Shown: positions 27,184-36,413 of the stretch, piece after piece
How positions within the stretch are numbered: position 1 is the first letter of the stretch
Layout of the letters: every line of letters begins with the position of its first letter
DNA from: JAKZRT01 sp965247915
Lineage (GTDB): Bacteria; Pseudomonadota; Alphaproteobacteria; Rhodobacterales; Rhodobacteraceae
Direction of reading: 5' to 3'
NCBI GenBank assembly: GCA_965247915.1
Contig: OZ252048.1
Span: 3,658,001 to 3,722,000 of the forward strand
DNA: 64,000 nt
The notes under the pieces: model-generated
What the model was told of the DNA's origin: nothing
Seen by the model: only the letters and a program-made list of their open reading frames with translations
The model's database searches: none
Translations under genes and position numbers: made by a program

Positions 27184-28077
27184 ATGGACCTCGTAAGACT
27201 TGTTGAGGATTTTGGAAGCGAAGACAAATGCCGCAAGTACCTTGAGGAATTGCGGTGGCCGAACGGCATGGTCTGTCCTCGCTGTGAGGGAACAATAATT
27301 TCACGTATTAGACAGCGCAACCAGTTTGAGTGCGATGGGTGCAACTACCAGTTCAGCGTCACATCAAGGTCAGTGTTTCACGGCTCCCATCTCCCGCTGT
27401 GGAAGTGGTTTCTCGCAACCTATCTCATGTGCGAAGCTAGGAAAGGTGTTTCGGCGAACCAGATAAAGCGCACGCTTGGCATTAGCTATAAGACCGCCTG
27501 GTACCTTTGCCATCGGATCAGGTCGGCCATGCGCGAAGCGTGCCCGACACCGCTAAGTGGCGTGGTCGAAATGGATGAAACTCTTGTTGGCGGCAAAGTG
27601 CGCGGCAGGGGCCGTGGTTACCGGGGCAACAAGACGACGGTTATCGGTGCTGCCGAGCGTAGCGGTGATACGCGCCTTAAAGTGGACAAATCTAATGACC
27701 GTGAAACTCTTCGCGCGTTTTTGGAGCAATATGTTGCCGCCGACGCGGAAGCTGTCTATACCGACGAATGGCCAGCATATCGCGGCATTGTCAACGACGA
27801 TACGCGGCACGAAACGGTCAACCATAGTCAGGATGAGTGGGTGCGCGGCGACGTACATACCAATACCGTTGAAGGGGTTTGGGGCTTGTTCAAGCGGAGC
27901 GTTGTAGGTTCTTATCACAAGCTTTCCATAGAGCACCTACCAGCTTATTTGAGCGAAATGGAATGGCGGTTCAACAACCGCCACAATCCGATGTTGTTCA
28001 AGCACACAATGGAGCGACTGGTCGCGGCTGAGCCGCTTACGTACGCTCAACTTATCGAAAAGGAGAAGGCGGCGTGA
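27184..28077 (+). CDS. IS1595-family transposase
   Basis: With the start at ATG 27184 the 297-residue protein begins MDLVRLVEDFGSEDKC like other family members. An N-terminal zinc ribbon (CPRC and CDGC) is followed by the ISXO2-like catalytic core with VEMDETLVGG, VYTDEWPAY and NTVEGVWGLFKR. It appears complete. Codon use is less GC-biased than the chromosomal genes, as expected for acquired DNA. Confidence 0.9.
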   Translation: MDLVRLVEDFGSEDKCRKYLEELRWPNGMVCPRCEGTIISRIRQRNQFECDGCNYQFSVTSRSVFHGSHLPLWKWFLATYLMCEARKGVSANQIKRTLGISYKTAWYLCHRIRSAMREACPTPLSGVVEMDETLVGGKVRGRGRGYRGNKTTVIGAAERSGDTRLKVDKSNDRETLRAFLEQYVAADAEAVYTDEWPAYRGIVNDDTRHETVNHSQDEWVRGDVHTNTVEGVWGLFKRSVVGSYHKLSIEHLPAYLSEMEWRFNNRHNPMLFKHTMERLVAAEPLTYAQLIEKEKAA

Positions 28078-28100
28078 AATTAGACCTACAAAAGATAGAG

Positions 28101-29369
28101 GGGCACCTCGATTTATTGACATTCTGAGGGCATATTATGCCTGATTTCGGTTCTATCGGCCATCGGCACGCTGGGTTTTAGGTGGTCAGTCTCGATCCTT
28201 AATCCGCGCCGGGCATTGGTGGCGCAGATCGCCACAGCATCCTCGTGTTTTCATACCGGGAATGGGTTTAGGCGGTGCAACTGGCCAAGCCGCCGGATGT
28301 TGTAGGCAAGGTTCTTCATCCCGATCCTGGCCCTGGCCCGCGCCAGACCGATGGTTCGCACCAGCGTGCCACCCATGTCGTTCGCCTGCGCGCCGAACAC
28401 ATGCTCGACACGGACACGAACCGAGGATTTCGTCCTGTTGCTTTTCATTGCCTGTTCGGTCAGAGGCCTGCCCCGTTTGCCCTTGCGGTGGATGCGGCTT
28501 GTCAGTCCTCTCGCCCTGAGCTTCGCCTCGATTTCTTCCGACCGGTAGGCCGCATCTGCCCAGACCCTGGAGGCGGTGTTGCCGCGCATCAGCAACTCGT
28601 CCACCACCTGGCTGTCGTGAACGGCAGCGCCCGTGACGTGATAGCGCCGGATCAGTTTGTGCTTACGATCGACATTCACATGGTTCTTGTAGCCATAGTG
28701 GCTTTTGCCGTGCTTTTTGGTCCAGCGTGCATCAACGTCCTTCTGTGATCGCTTGGCAGGCTTGTTTTCCCAGTCTTCCGGCACCTCGCCACCCTTGATC
28801 GCCGCGTTTTCCGCGCGCGTGTTGTGGTTGCGCGGCACCGGCACGATGGACGCGTCCAGTATCTGGCCGCCCCGTGCAATGTAGCCCTGCCGCGCCAGAT
28901 GTCCGTCAAAGAGTTTGAACAAATCATCCACCTTGCCCGCCTGCGCCAGCGCCTCGCGATACAGCCACACGGTCTTTGCGTCCGGCACCCGGTCACCAAG
29001 ACCAAGACCCAGAAAACGCATAAACGAAAGCCGGTCCCGGATCTGGTATTCGACCTGATCGTCCGAAAGGTTGTAAAGCGCGCTCAGAACCAGGGTTTTG
29101 AACATCAGTACCGCGTCCATCGGCTTGCGCCCCGCGCGTGATTTCCGCTCACTTTCAGGCTTGCGCCAGACCTGCTCCAGAAGCGGGCGGAACTCTTCCC
29201 ACGGTACAACTGCATTGATCTCGACCAGCGGGTCCTTCTTCGCATCCAGGCTCTCGTAACGATCTGAAAGATCAAAAAAGCCCATCTGTGCCATGACTGC
29301 CATCCCTCCGCCGCATCATCCTGCAAATCTACAGCGCGTTCACGCCAGATGCAATTTATAGAGGTGCCC
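28101..29369 (-). mobile_element. IS5-family insertion sequence, copy 2 (1269 bp)
   Basis: It has the same ends and length as copy 1 and the same orientation. It is flanked by a different target duplication, AGAG (28097-28100 and 29370-29373), so it inserted independently. It lies between the IS1595-type transposase and the 3' end of recQ, and neither coding frame is broken by it. Confidence 0.93.
28251..29303 (-). CDS. IS5-family transposase (copy 2)
   Basis: The 350-residue protein is identical to the copy-1 transposase at 13863-14915. The single nucleotide difference changes an isoleucine codon without changing the residue. All DDE motifs are present. Confidence 0.93.
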   Translation of the reverse strand: MAVMAQMGFFDLSDRYESLDAKKDPLVEINAVVPWEEFRPLLEQVWRKPESERKSRAGRKPMDAVLMFKTLVLSALYNLSDDQVEYQIRDRLSFMRFLGLGLGDRVPDAKTVWLYREALAQAGKVDDLFKLFDGHLARQGYIARGGQILDASIVPVPRNHNTRAENAAIKGGEVPEDWENKPAKRSQKDVDARWTKKHGKSHYGYKNHVNVDRKHKLIRRYHVTGAAVHDSQVVDELLMRGNTASRVWADAAYRSEEIEAKLRARGLTSRIHRKGKRGRPLTEQAMKSNRTKSSVRVRVEHVFGAQANDMGGTLVRTIGLARARARIGMKNLAYNIRRLGQLHRLNPFPV

Positions 29370-29401
29370 AGAGGTTGATCCAACAGTCCAGATACGCCGG
29401 A

Positions 29402-31273
29402 TCAATCACGAGGAAACAATCCAGCGATACCAAGAATCGTTCGACAAATTGCCGCCAATCGATGTGTTTGAGACACCGGATGGGCGGGTGGCGGGGCATC
29501 GCCGTTGATGACCCCAAGAAAGGTGGCGCCGTATTTCTCAAGTTTCTTCGTACCGACACCGTTGATACGCGCCATGGCGTCCAACCCGGCCGGCCGGGTC
29601 TCGGCCATTTCGATCAGCGTGCGGTCGGGGAAGATGACATAGGCCGGCACCCGCGCTGCTTCGGCCAGCGCCCGGCGCTGCGCCTTGAGCGCGGCCAAAA
29701 GTGGGGCGTCTGCGTCCGAGATCATCGCGCGGGCCCGGGTGCGCGTTGCCGTTTTCGCGATTGTGTCCCGGCGCAGGGTGATCGCGGCCTCGCCACGCAA
29801 CAGCGGGCGCGCGGCGGGTGTCATGCGCAGCGCCCCATGCCGCTCGGGGTCAGGGCGCATCAGGTCGTGGCCCATCATCTGAAGGAAAACCGCCTGCCAG
29901 AACCGCCGGTCGTGGTCGCGCCCGACCCCGAATGTCGGCAAAGCGTCATGGCCCCGCGCGCGAACCTTGTCCGTGACATTGCCGATCAGCACATCGATCA
30001 GATGCCCCGCCCCAAAGCTCTCGCCGGTTCTCAGCGCCGCCGACAGGGCCATTTGCACCGCTTGCGTGCCATCGAAGGTCTCGGGCGGCGTGGCGCAGAG
30101 GTCGCAATTGCCACACGGCTCGGCCACTTCGCCGAAATAGCCCAGCAACGTCTGGCGGCGGCAGGCCAGCGCCTCGGCCAGCCCCAACAGCGCGTTCAGC
30201 CGCCCGTGGTTCGCCGCGCGGCGCTCAGGCGGCGCAAGGCCTTCGTCGATCTGGGCGCGGCGCAACCTGATGTCGTCGGCCCCGTAAAGCGTCAGCGTAT
30301 CGGCGGGCGCGCCGTCGCGGCCAGCGCGGCCAATTTCCTGATAATAGGCCTCGATTGACTTGGGCAGATCGGCGTGCGCCACCCAGCGGATGTCGGGCTT
30401 GTCGATGCCCATCCCGAAGGCCACCGTGGCCACCACAATCAACCCGTCCTCGCGCTGGAACCGGGTCTCAACCAGACGCCGGTCGTCCCGGCCCATACCG
30501 CCGTGGTAATGCGCTGTCGCGTGACCTTCCGCGGCCAGGGCGCGCGACAGGGTCTCGGTCTTGGCCCGCGTCGCACAATAAATAATGCCCGCCTGCCTGC
30601 GCCGGAACGCCGCAAAGGTCAGCATCTGTTTGCGCGGCACGTCCTTGGCCTGGAAGGCAAGTCGGATATTGGGCCGGTCAAAACCGCGCAGAAATGTCTC
30701 GGGCGGCGTTGCGTCGAACAGCCGCGCGACAATCTCGTCGCGCGTCTCGGCGTCGGCGGTGGCGGTAAAGGCCGCCAGCGGCACACCCAGAGCCTGCCGC
30801 AAAGCGCCGATGCGCAGGTAATCGGGGCGAAAATCGTGACCCCACTGGCTGACGCAATGGGCCTCGTCGACGGCGATCAGCGATACGCCAGTGCGTTTGA
30901 GCATGGTTGTGGTGCCCGGCGACGCCAGACGTTCCGGGGCCATGTAGAGAATTTTCAAGCAGCCCTGGTCGAGCGCTGCAAAAACCGCATCGGTTTCTGC
31001 CGGCGTGTTGCCGCTGGTCAGGGCACCCGCCGCCACACCGGCCTCGCGCAGCCCGCGCACCTGGTCGCGCATCAGGGCAATCAGCGGCGAGATCACCACG
31101 GTCACGCCGTCCTGCATCAGGGCGGGCAGCTGAAAGCACAGCGACTTGCCACCGCCGGTGGGCATGATCGCCAGCACGTTCTTGCCGGCCAGAACCGCGG
31201 CAACGATTTCGGCCTGTCCGGGGCGGAAACTCTCGAACCCGAATACCGATTTCAGAAGAGCCTGCGCGGCCAT
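29402..31273 (-). CDS. recQ: ATP-dependent DNA helicase RecQ
   Basis: The 623-residue helicase has Walker A PTGGGKSLCFQLPAL, the DEAH box in VDEAHCVSQWGHDFRPDY, and motif VI region QEIGRAGRDG. The RecQ zinc-binding cysteines follow in CGNCDLCATPPETF, and an HRDC domain covers about residues 525-600. It unwinds recombination intermediates and stalled forks. The stop codon lies 32 bases from IS5 copy 2, so the gene is intact. Confidence 0.95.
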   Translation of the reverse strand: MAAQALLKSVFGFESFRPGQAEIVAAVLAGKNVLAIMPTGGGKSLCFQLPALMQDGVTVVISPLIALMRDQVRGLREAGVAAGALTSGNTPAETDAVFAALDQGCLKILYMAPERLASPGTTTMLKRTGVSLIAVDEAHCVSQWGHDFRPDYLRIGALRQALGVPLAAFTATADAETRDEIVARLFDATPPETFLRGFDRPNIRLAFQAKDVPRKQMLTFAAFRRRQAGIIYCATRAKTETLSRALAAEGHATAHYHGGMGRDDRRLVETRFQREDGLIVVATVAFGMGIDKPDIRWVAHADLPKSIEAYYQEIGRAGRDGAPADTLTLYGADDIRLRRAQIDEGLAPPERRAANHGRLNALLGLAEALACRRQTLLGYFGEVAEPCGNCDLCATPPETFDGTQAVQMALSAALRTGESFGAGHLIDVLIGNVTDKVRARGHDALPTFGVGRDHDRRFWQAVFLQMMGHDLMRPDPERHGALRMTPAARPLLRGEAAITLRRDTIAKTATRTRARAMISDADAPLLAALKAQRRALAEAARVPAYVIFPDRTLIEMAETRPAGLDAMARINGVGTKKLEKYGATFLGVINGDAPPPAHPVSQTHRLAAICRTILGIAGLFPRD

Positions 31274-31351
31274 ATTCGCCCGAATTTTAGTAAAACTGCT
31301 CGCTTTTGATGGAGCATTTCACACTAAGATTCAGTGAACAAGATGCGATGG

Positions 31352-31642
31352 CTAAAACGCCCGCCCAATATCGCGCAAGACGATGTCGCGCAGAACAAAG
31401 ATCAGAATGAACACAACCAGCGGCGCCAGATCCAGACCGCCGGTATTGGGCAGAAACCGCCGAACACGGCTGTAGATCGGCTCGAGCAACCGACCCAGCC
31501 CATACCAAACCTGCGCAACAAAGCGCTGGTGCAGGTTTAGAACCTGAAATGAAATCAGCCAGCTCATGATGACGTGAATCAACACAAACCCTAACGCCAC
31601 GGTCAGCAGCAGCTGGAGAATATCAATTAGGCTGCCTAACAT
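31352..31642 (-). CDS. YggT-family membrane protein
   Basis: The 96-residue protein has two membrane spans (about residues 5-28 and 68-88) around a YggT-typical segment with LLEPIYSRVRRFLPNTGGLD. YggT proteins are inner-membrane proteins linked to osmotic or division phenotypes in different bacteria. Mechanism unclear. The gene is convergent in context with nothing closer than recQ. Confidence 0.85.
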   Translation of the reverse strand: MLGSLIDILQLLLTVALGFVLIHVIMSWLISFQVLNLHQRFVAQVWYGLGRLLEPIYSRVRRFLPNTGGLDLAPLVVFILIFVLRDIVLRDIGRAF

Positions 31643-31777
31643 TTCGTCCGTCCATCGTTGGTACCGTTGCGTGATGTAATCTTTCAAGCGTCGCGGCGCA
31701 AGCCCGGGCGCGTGCATGTGGTGAACCGGCGTTGCGTCAGCCTTGACCTCGGCCCCGGCCGCCGCGATAGCAGGCCA

Positions 31778-32314
31778 ATGTACCCCTTTATCCGCATGAT
31801 CCACCATATCCGGCGCGCCCGGCGGCTGCCGCGGCTGGGGCTGTTCGAGGCGCATGTCTCGCAGCACCGCTGCTGGCCCTGGGATATCGACCTGTGGCTC
31901 GAGCTGAACAACGGGCGCACGTTGACGCTTTACGATCTTGGCCGCTTGCCGCTGGTCACGCGCCAGGGTCTGGACACGACCATCCGCGGCGCCGGCATGT
32001 ACATCACCGTTGCAGGGGCGGCGATCCGCTATCGCCGCCGCATTCAGCCGCTGCACAGATTCACAATGAAAAGCCGCCTGCTGGGCTGGGACAACCGGTT
32101 CATCTATTTCGAACAATCGATGTGGCTGGGCGAGACCTGCGCCAACCACCTGATCCTGCGCAGCGCCATCGCCCGGCGCGGTCAGGGCATCGTGCCGCCG
32201 GCCGAATTGGCGGCGTTGCTGGGCGTCGACGCGCAAAGCCCGCCCCTGCCCGACTGGGTGCAGAACTGGATCGACGCCGAGGCCACGCGGCCCTGGCCAC
32301 CGCACGCACCTTGA
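31778..32314 (+). CDS. Acyl-CoA thioesterase-like protein (4HBT/THEM6 type)
   Basis: The start at ATG 31778 gives 178 residues. The hotdog-fold features are a catalytic-type aspartate in DIDLWLELNNGR and the strand segments LGWDNRFIYFEQSMW. Relatives include thioesterase-family proteins that act on acyl-CoA or acyl-ACP. The substrate is unknown. It is followed 57 bases later by the UMF1 transporter. Confidence 0.7.
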   Translation: MYPFIRMIHHIRRARRLPRLGLFEAHVSQHRCWPWDIDLWLELNNGRTLTLYDLGRLPLVTRQGLDTTIRGAGMYITVAGAAIRYRRRIQPLHRFTMKSRLLGWDNRFIYFEQSMWLGETCANHLILRSAIARRGQGIVPPAELAALLGVDAQSPPLPDWVQNWIDAEATRPWPPHAP

Positions 32315-32371
32315 GGTTGCGAAGGCGCAAAACACCTGTCTAACTGCGCCCCAGGATTTAGGGGCGCGCAT

Positions 32372-33745
32372 ATGACAGATCGGACGGCGTCGCGGCGCAT
32401 CTGGGGCTGGTATTTCTTCGACTGGGCCAGCCAACCCTATAACACGCTGCTGCTGACTTTCATCTTCGGCCCGTATTTCGCGAGCATCGTCAGCCAACGC
32501 ATGATGGCGGACGGTTTGGAGTCCGAGGCCGCTGGCGCCTACGCGCAGTCAATCTGGTCACTGGGCCTGACGGTTTCGGGGCTGTCTATTGCCCTTCTGG
32601 CACCCTTTTTGGGGGCCATGGCCGATGCCTCCGGGCGCCGTATGCCGTGGATATGGGGGTTCTCGGCGCTCTACGTTGCAGGCTCGGCGGTGCTTTGGTT
32701 TGCTTATCCTGATGCCTCGAATTTCGGTTGGATTCTGGTGGCGTTCGGCATCGGCATTATCGGGATGGAATTTGCGACCATTTTCACCAACGCCCTTTTG
32801 CCCGATCTGGGCGATCACGGCGAAATAGGAAATATCTCGGGAACCGGTTTTGCGTTTGGATATCTGGGCGGCGTGCTGGCCCTTGCCATCATGCTGCTGC
32901 TCTTCGAGGACGGTGCCGGCCGCACGATAATCGGCTTGCAGCCTCTGTTCGGCCTCGATCCGGCGGCCAATGAGGGCACCCGGTTTGTGGGCCCGTTCAC
33001 CGCGCTTTGGTATGTCGCCTCGATGGCGGTTTTCTTTCTGTGGGTGCGCGAGACGGGGTCGGCCCGCAGGGCAGAAAGTGCAGGCGTCGCGGCGGCGCTC
33101 AACCAGCTCAAGACCACGGTCCTGAGCCTGAAGCGGCGTATCAGCCTGGCCTCGTATCTGGGCTCATCGCTGTTCTATCGCGATGCGCTGAACGGGCTCT
33201 ATGGCTTTGGCGGGGTCTACGCGACGCTGGTGCTGGGCTGGTCGATCACCCAGATCGGCATTTTCGGCATCTTCGGCGCGCTGACGGCGACGATTTTTTC
33301 CTGGCTGGGCGGCAAGGCCGACCGCAGATACGGACCCAAACCGGTGATCGTGATCAGCATCGTTATCCTTATCATCGTCTGCATCATTATTGTCGGCATG
33401 ACGCGCGAGCAAATTCTGGGCATCCCGTTGATTCCCGGCTCGGCGATGCCCGACATTGTCTTTTATCTTTGCGGCGGCACTATCGGAGCGGCAGGCGGCA
33501 CATTGCAGGCATCGTCGCGGTCGATGATGGTGCGCCATTCGCGCCCCGAACGCGCGACCGAGGCTTTCGGGCTTTACGCGCTGTCGGGCAAAGCGACCGC
33601 GTTTCTGGCACCAGCCCTGATCGGGCTGGCAACCTGGTTCACCGGATCGCCGCGGCTTGGCGTTTCTCCGCTGATCGGACTGTTCCTTTTGGGGCTGATT
33701 CTGCTATTCTGGGTGAAACCGGAAGGAGACCCAGGTCCGGAATGA
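32372..33745 (+). CDS. MFS transporter, UMF1/Atg22-like
   Basis: The 457-residue polytopic protein has about twelve membrane helices and the family start WGWYFFDWASQPYNTL. It also has the loop motif GAMADASGRRMPW between helices 2 and 3. UMF1 members are thought to export amino acids or related solutes, but bacterial substrates are undefined. Its stop overlaps the mepA start (ATGA), suggesting one transcript through mepA and the next gene. Confidence 0.88.
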   Translation: MTDRTASRRIWGWYFFDWASQPYNTLLLTFIFGPYFASIVSQRMMADGLESEAAGAYAQSIWSLGLTVSGLSIALLAPFLGAMADASGRRMPWIWGFSALYVAGSAVLWFAYPDASNFGWILVAFGIGIIGMEFATIFTNALLPDLGDHGEIGNISGTGFAFGYLGGVLALAIMLLLFEDGAGRTIIGLQPLFGLDPAANEGTRFVGPFTALWYVASMAVFFLWVRETGSARRAESAGVAAALNQLKTTVLSLKRRISLASYLGSSLFYRDALNGLYGFGGVYATLVLGWSITQIGIFGIFGALTATIFSWLGGKADRRYGPKPVIVISIVILIIVCIIIVGMTREQILGIPLIPGSAMPDIVFYLCGGTIGAAGGTLQASSRSMMVRHSRPERATEAFGLYALSGKATAFLAPALIGLATWFTGSPRLGVSPLIGLFLLGLILLFWVKPEGDPGPE

Positions 33746-34626
33746 ACCGAGCAGTTGTTGTCTTCATAAGTATCCTGATTGCCGTGTCGACCGCCCAGGC
33801 CGAGCCGCGCGCGCACGAGCTGTTCGGCAAGTTCCGCGCGGGGTCGGACCAGCGCGCTGCCTCGATCGGCAGTTATGCCAAAGGCTGTGGTGCGGGCTTT
33901 GTGGAATTGCCGCAAACCGGTCCGACCTGGCAGGCCATGCGCCTGTCGCGTAACCGCAACTGGGGCCACCCCGAAACCATCGCCTTCATCGAGCGCCTGT
34001 CGCGCACTGCCGCCAAACAGCCGGAGTGGAAGGGGCTTTACGTCGGCGACATTGGCCAGCCGCGTGGTGGTCCCATGACCTCGGGCCATCTTTCGCACCA
34101 GATCGGGCTCGATATCGACATCTGGATGCTGCCGCCCAAACGCCTGAACCTGACCCGGTCCGAGCGCGAGGAGATCAGCTCGATCTCGGTGCGGTCCCGC
34201 GACCAGAAGTCGGTCACCGAAAATTGGTCAAAAAGCCACGCCAACATCCTGAAAGCCGCCGCCAGCGATCCGGCGGTTGATCGAATTTTCGTGGCCGCCG
34301 CCGCCAAGATCGAGATGTGCAAAACCGCCAGGAAGCGTGACGAGAAATGGCTCAAGAAAATCCGGCCGCTGTATGGGCACAACACGCATTTCCATGTCCG
34401 CATGAAATGCCCCGAGGGGTCGGCCCATTGCCGGCCGCAAGAGCCAAGTATCGACTATATTTCAAATGGCGACGGCTGTGACGACACCTTGCGATGGTGG
34501 GTAACCGGGTACCTGGAAGAACTGAAAAAGCCAAAAGACCCCGACAAACCCAAAAAGCGCGGGCCGCGCGATTACACAATGCAGGATTTGCCCGGACAAT
34601 GCGCCGGCGTTTTGCAGTCGGGCTGA
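33742..34626 (+). CDS. mepA: Penicillin-insensitive murein endopeptidase MepA
   Basis: The 294-residue exported LAS peptidase has a signal peptide ending near AQAEP, zinc ligands in SGHLSHQIGLDIDIW and a second histidine motif GHNTHFHVRMKC. It hydrolyses the D-Ala-mDAP cross-links of peptidoglycan in the periplasm. A lysine/proline-rich linker (KKPKDPDKPKKRG) is near the C-terminus. The last 28 bases overlap the next gene. Confidence 0.93.
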   Translation: MNRAVVVFISILIAVSTAQAEPRAHELFGKFRAGSDQRAASIGSYAKGCGAGFVELPQTGPTWQAMRLSRNRNWGHPETIAFIERLSRTAAKQPEWKGLYVGDIGQPRGGPMTSGHLSHQIGLDIDIWMLPPKRLNLTRSEREEISSISVRSRDQKSVTENWSKSHANILKAAASDPAVDRIFVAAAAKIEMCKTARKRDEKWLKKIRPLYGHNTHFHVRMKCPEGSAHCRPQEPSIDYISNGDGCDDTLRWWVTGYLEELKKPKDPDKPKKRGPRDYTMQDLPGQCAGVLQSG

Positions 34627-35489
34627 TTCTGGCCGCTTTGCAGGGCCATGCCGGGCCTGCAATTGCCCAAAGCGCCACCTATTTATCCAGCTTTTCATGG
34701 GCCAGCGAAGACGACAATTTTGGCGGATTTTCCGGGCTTGAAGTCAGCGACGACGGCACGAAATTCTGGGCCGTAACCGACCGCGGCTTCGCAGCGTCGG
34801 GCCGGATCATTCGCGACGACGCCGGCCAGATCACGGGTGTAAGCGCCGACCTAATGACCCCGATCATGTTTCTCGACAAGGGCACCCCCCTGCCCGACGA
34901 CTACACCGACGCCGAAGGCCTTGCGCGGTCGCGTTCGGGCGGGCTTTTCGTGTCGTTCGAGGGCGTCGCGCGGGTCCGTGGCCTGACCACCGACAAGTTC
35001 GAGACGCGCCTGATCCCCGGTCCGCGCGACTTCGAAAACCTCCAGATAAATTCCGGTCTCGAAGCGCTGGCGGTCGGTCCGGATGATGCCCTTTACATGG
35101 TCCCCGAGCGCTCGGGCCGCCTGACCCGGCCTTTCCCAGTCTACCGGGTGCAAAACCGCGACTGGGACATACCTTTCCATCTGCCACGGCGCGGGCAATT
35201 TCTGCCGGTTGGCGCAGACTTCGGCCCTGACGGCAGGCTCTATCTGCTGGAACGTCATTTCCTGGGTATCCCAGGTTTTCTGAACCGGGTTCGCGTGTTC
35301 ACCCTTGCCAATGATCGGGTGACCGGCGAGGCAACGCTTTTTGAAACGCCCATACCGGTCCACGACAACCTTGAGGGCATTGCCGTCTGGCGCGACACGC
35401 AAGGTCTTATCCGCCTGACAATGATCTCGGACGACAATTTCAACATCTTCCAGCGCACCGAGTTCGTTGAATATCGCCTCGACGAATGA
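34599..35489 (+). CDS. Esterase-like activity of phytase family protein
   Basis: The start at ATG 34599 gives a 296-residue protein with a signal peptide ending near AIAQS. The beta-propeller-like body includes GFSGLEVSDDGTKFW, the segment FENLQINSGLEALAV and the terminal MISDDNFNIFQRTEF. All are characteristic of the phytase-like esterase domain. It is probably periplasmic. The substrate is unknown. The start lies within the end of mepA, so expression is likely coupled. Confidence 0.83.
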   Translation: MRRRFAVGLILAALQGHAGPAIAQSATYLSSFSWASEDDNFGGFSGLEVSDDGTKFWAVTDRGFAASGRIIRDDAGQITGVSADLMTPIMFLDKGTPLPDDYTDAEGLARSRSGGLFVSFEGVARVRGLTTDKFETRLIPGPRDFENLQINSGLEALAVGPDDALYMVPERSGRLTRPFPVYRVQNRDWDIPFHLPRRGQFLPVGADFGPDGRLYLLERHFLGIPGFLNRVRVFTLANDRVTGEATLFETPIPVHDNLEGIAVWRDTQGLIRLTMISDDNFNIFQRTEFVEYRLDE

Positions 35490-35583
35490 CTTGCGGATCG
35501 CCGGGGCAACGATTATGCCCCGGCTGCCCGGGATGAGCCTGGGCCAAGTCTCCGAACACCTTGTGAAAAACGGAAAAACCCTG

Positions 35584-36213
35584 ATGACCCGCTATCTTCC
35601 CGGCGTAATCGCCATGGCCGCCATCGTTGTGGCCTCAAACATTCTTGTGCAGTTTTTCGTCGGCGACTGGCTGACATGGGGCGCCTTCACCTATCCGTTT
35701 GCCTTTCTGGTCACCGACCTGATGAACCGCGTCTATGGCCCCGCTGCCGCCCGCCGGGTGGTCGTGGTCGGCTTTGTTATCGGGGTGATCAGTTCGCTGA
35801 TCGGCACTCAGATCATACTGCAGGGCGACGGGTTCACCTACCCTGCCGTTACTCTGCGCATCGCCATCGGTTCGGGCCTCGCATTTCTAATCGCCCAACT
35901 TCTCGACGTGGCAATCTTCGATCGCTTGCGGGAAGGAAACTGGTGGCGCGCGCCGCTGGTCTCGTCGGTGGTGGGATCCTCCGTTGATACCGCCCTGTTT
36001 TTCACCATCGCATTCTCGGCAGGGCTGACCGGATTGCTTGGGGCCGACGGCAACACGGCCTTTTTCAATGAGGTCGTGGCGACCCCGTTTGGGCTTGACC
36101 TTACCCGCTGGATCGGGACTGCCTCAATTGACTGGCTGGTGAAACTCTCGATTGCCCTGATCGCGCTGGTCCCCTTCCGCATCATTTCGGCGCGCATCCT
36201 GGCCACGACTTGA
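35584..36213 (+). CDS. Queuosine precursor transporter (YhhQ/VUT family)
   Basis: The start at ATG 35584 (MTRYLPGVIAMAAIVVASN) fits the family. In-frame starts at 35515 and 35467 would add an unlikely N-terminus. The 209-residue membrane protein has about six helices with the signature FLVTDLMNRVYGPAAAR. YhhQ imports 7-cyano-7-deazaguanine or related queuosine precursors. No que genes are adjacent. Confidence 0.88.
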   Translation: MTRYLPGVIAMAAIVVASNILVQFFVGDWLTWGAFTYPFAFLVTDLMNRVYGPAAARRVVVVGFVIGVISSLIGTQIILQGDGFTYPAVTLRIAIGSGLAFLIAQLLDVAIFDRLREGNWWRAPLVSSVVGSSVDTALFFTIAFSAGLTGLLGADGNTAFFNEVVATPFGLDLTRWIGTASIDWLVKLSIALIALVPFRIISARILATT

Positions 36214-36219
36214 TTTCCT

Positions 36220-36248
36220 TTGACAACGACGGCAAAACCGGCACGATC
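36220..36248 (+). promoter_or_regulatory. Possible sigma-70-type promoter for the leader-arfB transcript
   Basis: TTGACA at 36220-36225 is followed after 17 bases by ACGATC. The -35 box is perfect and the -10 box is poor, as is common in GC-rich alphaproteobacteria. It would place the transcript start near 36255, about 28 bases before the leader ORF. Confidence 0.35.
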
Positions 36249-36282
36249 GGGCCAACCGCAACAATTGAAAGGAGGTGATCCA

Positions 36283-36339
36283 GTGTCGAGAAAGATATTG
36301 GAGCGAGGTGTCGGGACAAGCGGGGGGCGCGCCCTCTGA
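36283..36339 (+). CDS. 18-codon leader peptide upstream of arfB
   Basis: GTG at 36283 follows AAAGGAGGTGATCC (36268-36281), a 14-base perfect complement of the 16S rRNA 3' end, with GGAGG ideally spaced at 7 bases. The peptide reads MSRKILERGVGTSGGRAL and ends at TGA 36337-36339. A downstream CACCTCC (36394-36400) can pair with the Shine-Dalgarno, and a GC hairpin (36414-36435) separates the ORF from arfB. This organisation suggests a translated regulatory leader. Its expression is inferred. Confidence 0.5.
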   Translation: MSRKILERGVGTSGGRAL

Positions 36340-36413
36340 GGCAGCCCTCGGTGGCGATGCGCCACCCGTCTGGGGTTTGATCCTAACCGACCCCACCTCC
36401 CAAAACTTTCGGG

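Larger units (their letters stand above)
26990..28100 (+). mobile_element. IS1595-family element, right end not resolved
   Basis: A transposase of IS1595 type and the small divergent gene sit in an AT-richer block. A candidate left end GGGCACCCC begins at 26990. The right end is obscured because IS5 copy 2 begins at 28101, 23 bases after the transposase stop. After mentally removing copy 2, GGTTGATCC near 29374-29382 matches the left end only weakly and no 8-bp duplication was found. Confidence 0.55.

Noticed and set aside
13713..29369. A composite transposon formed by the two IS5-family copies around the serBCA-kbl-tdh region
   Set aside because: Each copy has its own 4-bp duplication (GATA and AGAG) and the enclosed genes are ordinary core genes, so independent insertions are the better explanation.
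26990..29369. A combined mobile unit ending in GGGCACC at 26990 and GGTGCCC at 29369
   Set aside because: The outer ends look alike, but the AGAG duplication brackets only 28101-29369, so the similarity is probably chance or distant relatedness.
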